The notes below the pieces were generated by a model. The model was not told where the DNA came from, searched no databases, and saw only the letters and a program-made list of their open reading frames with translations. A DNA stretch of 6,331 bases from Rhodospirillales bacterium (lineage in GTDB: Bacteria; Pseudomonadota; Alphaproteobacteria; Rhodospirillales; 2-02-FULL-58-16): contig JAJFIG010000195.1 of assembly GCA_021775195.1 (NCBI GenBank), positions 1-6,331 of the forward strand. The letters are read 5' to 3'. Made by a program: the position numbers and the translations under genes. Positions 5,623 to 6,331 of this stretch are shown here, in pieces (positions within the stretch are counted from its first letter, which is position 1; the number at the start of each line of letters is the position of its first letter).

Positions 5623-6331
5623 GCCCGTTTGCGGGCCATCTCGACGGCAACACCGCGCACGCAGCACCACAGGTATCCGGCCTTGGTCAACTGGACGCGC
5701 GAACCCAGTGGATCACGCCGCGCCAGCAGGGCCGTCAGGCGCTCGGCGATTGCCACGATGGCGGCCGATTCCCATGCCAGCCGCCGCGAATACAGCCCTC
5801 CAGGCAGCCTTCGGGCATCCACCAGCAGGGTTTCAACCCCCATCAGCGTGCGATCAAGGACCTCGCGCAGGGCCGGGCTGGCGGACGGGGCATCCAGTTC
5901 CTCGACCCCGGTGCCCGCCTCTTCCATCCAGTCCAGGGGCAGATAGACCCTGTTCAGCAGGCGGTAATCCTCCTGGCAGTCCTGCACGTGGTTGATGATC
6001 TGAAGAGCCGTACAAAGCGCGTCCGACGGCCCATATCCGTCCCGGGACCCACCATGCAGATCAAGAAGATACCGCCCGACGGTTGCCGCCGAAAGCCGGC
6101 AATAGCCGAGCAAGTCGTCCCAGTCCCTGTAACGCAGCTTGGCCGCATCCTGTTTGAAGGCCGCCAGAAGATCGACACAATGGCGGGGCGTGACCTCCGC
6201 CTCGGCGAGGGTCTGGCGCATGCTGTGCGCCTTGGCGAACAACGGGTTTTCCGTCTCCCGGCCAAGCAACGCGTCTTCGAAACCGTCGAGGCGCGCCACC
6301 TTTTCCTCGGCCGCCAGGCCGGGGTCGTCGG
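5619..6331 (-). CDS. hpnC: HpnC, hydroxysqualene synthase (squalene/phytoene synthase family), 5'-truncated by window edge
   Basis: Known role of the family: HpnC converts presqualene diphosphate, made by HpnD, to hydroxysqualene, the second step of the HpnCDE squalene route in hopanoid producers. Seen: 236 codons are open from the right edge to a TGA at 5621-5619. The first visible residues are DDPGLAAEEKV, which match the end of the first Asp-rich motif (typically ADDIADDPG) of these synthases. The second Asp-rich region is intact as QDCQEDY followed by NRVYLP (about 6010-5935), as expected for diphosphate/Mg2+ binding. The family is usually near 290 residues, so about 50 N-terminal residues lie outside the window. 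A GTG at 6299-6297 is not the start, because the frame and the homologous sequence continue upstream of it. The stop overlaps the hpnB start by 4 bp. The pairing with hpnD and the NRVYLP/DCQED sequence favour HpnC over a generic phytoene synthase. Confidence 0.93.
   Translation of the reverse strand, partial: DDPGLAAEEKVARLDGFEDALLGRETENPLFAKAHSMRQTLAEAEVTPRHCVDLLAAFKQDAAKLRYRDWDDLLGYCRLSAATVGRYLLDLHGGSRDGYGPSDALCTALQIINHVQDCQEDYRLLNRVYLPLDWMEEAGTGVEELDAPSASPALREVLDRTLMGVETLLVDARRLPGGLYSRRLAWESAAIVAIAERLTALLARRDPLGSRVQLTKAGYLWCCVRGVAVEMARKRA

Noticed and set aside
5623..5670. Upstream ATG for hpnB at 5670
   Set aside because: It would overlap hpnC by about 50 bp and add an Arg/Cys-rich stretch before the natural membrane segment. 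The ATGA junction at 5622 is a typical coupled start.
1..6331. CRISPR arrays, tRNA/rRNA genes, insertion sequences, attachment sites
   Set aside because: I saw no direct-repeat arrays, tRNA-like cloverleaf, transposase motifs or terminal inverted repeats. The window is almost entirely coding hopanoid operon.

Overview
This window is the middle of a hopanoid (bacterial triterpenoid) biosynthesis operon. Six genes are visible, all on the minus strand, so transcription runs from the right edge (6331) towards position 1. In transcription order they are hpnC (5' end outside the window), hpnB, hpnD, hpnE, shc (hpnF) and hpnG (3' end outside the window). The base composition is GC-rich, all five visible stop codons are TGA, and the proteins resemble their proteobacterial families. 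Together these suggest an alphaproteobacterium, perhaps of a Rhodospirillales-like lineage. That taxonomic guess is inference and no marker gene is present to confirm it.

Layout: hpnC (5619-6331) overlaps hpnB (4435-5622) by 4 bp in an ATGA junction. hpnB is followed after 24 bp by hpnD (3538-4410), hpnD after 14 bp by hpnE (2276-3523), and hpnE after 53 bp by shc (210-2222). hpnG starts with a TTG codon directly after the shc stop and in the same frame, and runs off the left edge (1-209). Only about 91 bp are non-coding. The operon promoter and terminator must lie outside the window. The 53-bp hpnE-shc gap is the only real spacer and carries a perfect 9-bp hairpin and a 9-bp direct repeat.

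How the genes work together: HpnD condenses two farnesyl diphosphates to presqualene diphosphate, HpnC turns this into hydroxysqualene, and the flavoprotein HpnE reduces it to squalene. SHC cyclises squalene to hopene/hopanol, and HpnG acts on adenosylhopane in C35 side-chain maturation. HpnB is a membrane-bound family 2 glycosyltransferase associated with hopanoid loci but of unproven function. The route from FPP to hopene is therefore complete here (apart from the truncated HpnC N-terminus) without a classical one-enzyme squalene synthase.

I see no undescribed enzyme system. The observations most worth checking are in translation and gene junctions: a start-codon hairpin at hpnD that may bring a distant ribosome-binding site into range, the hairpin before shc, the zero-gap in-frame TTG start of hpnG, and hpnB lying between hpnC and hpnD.
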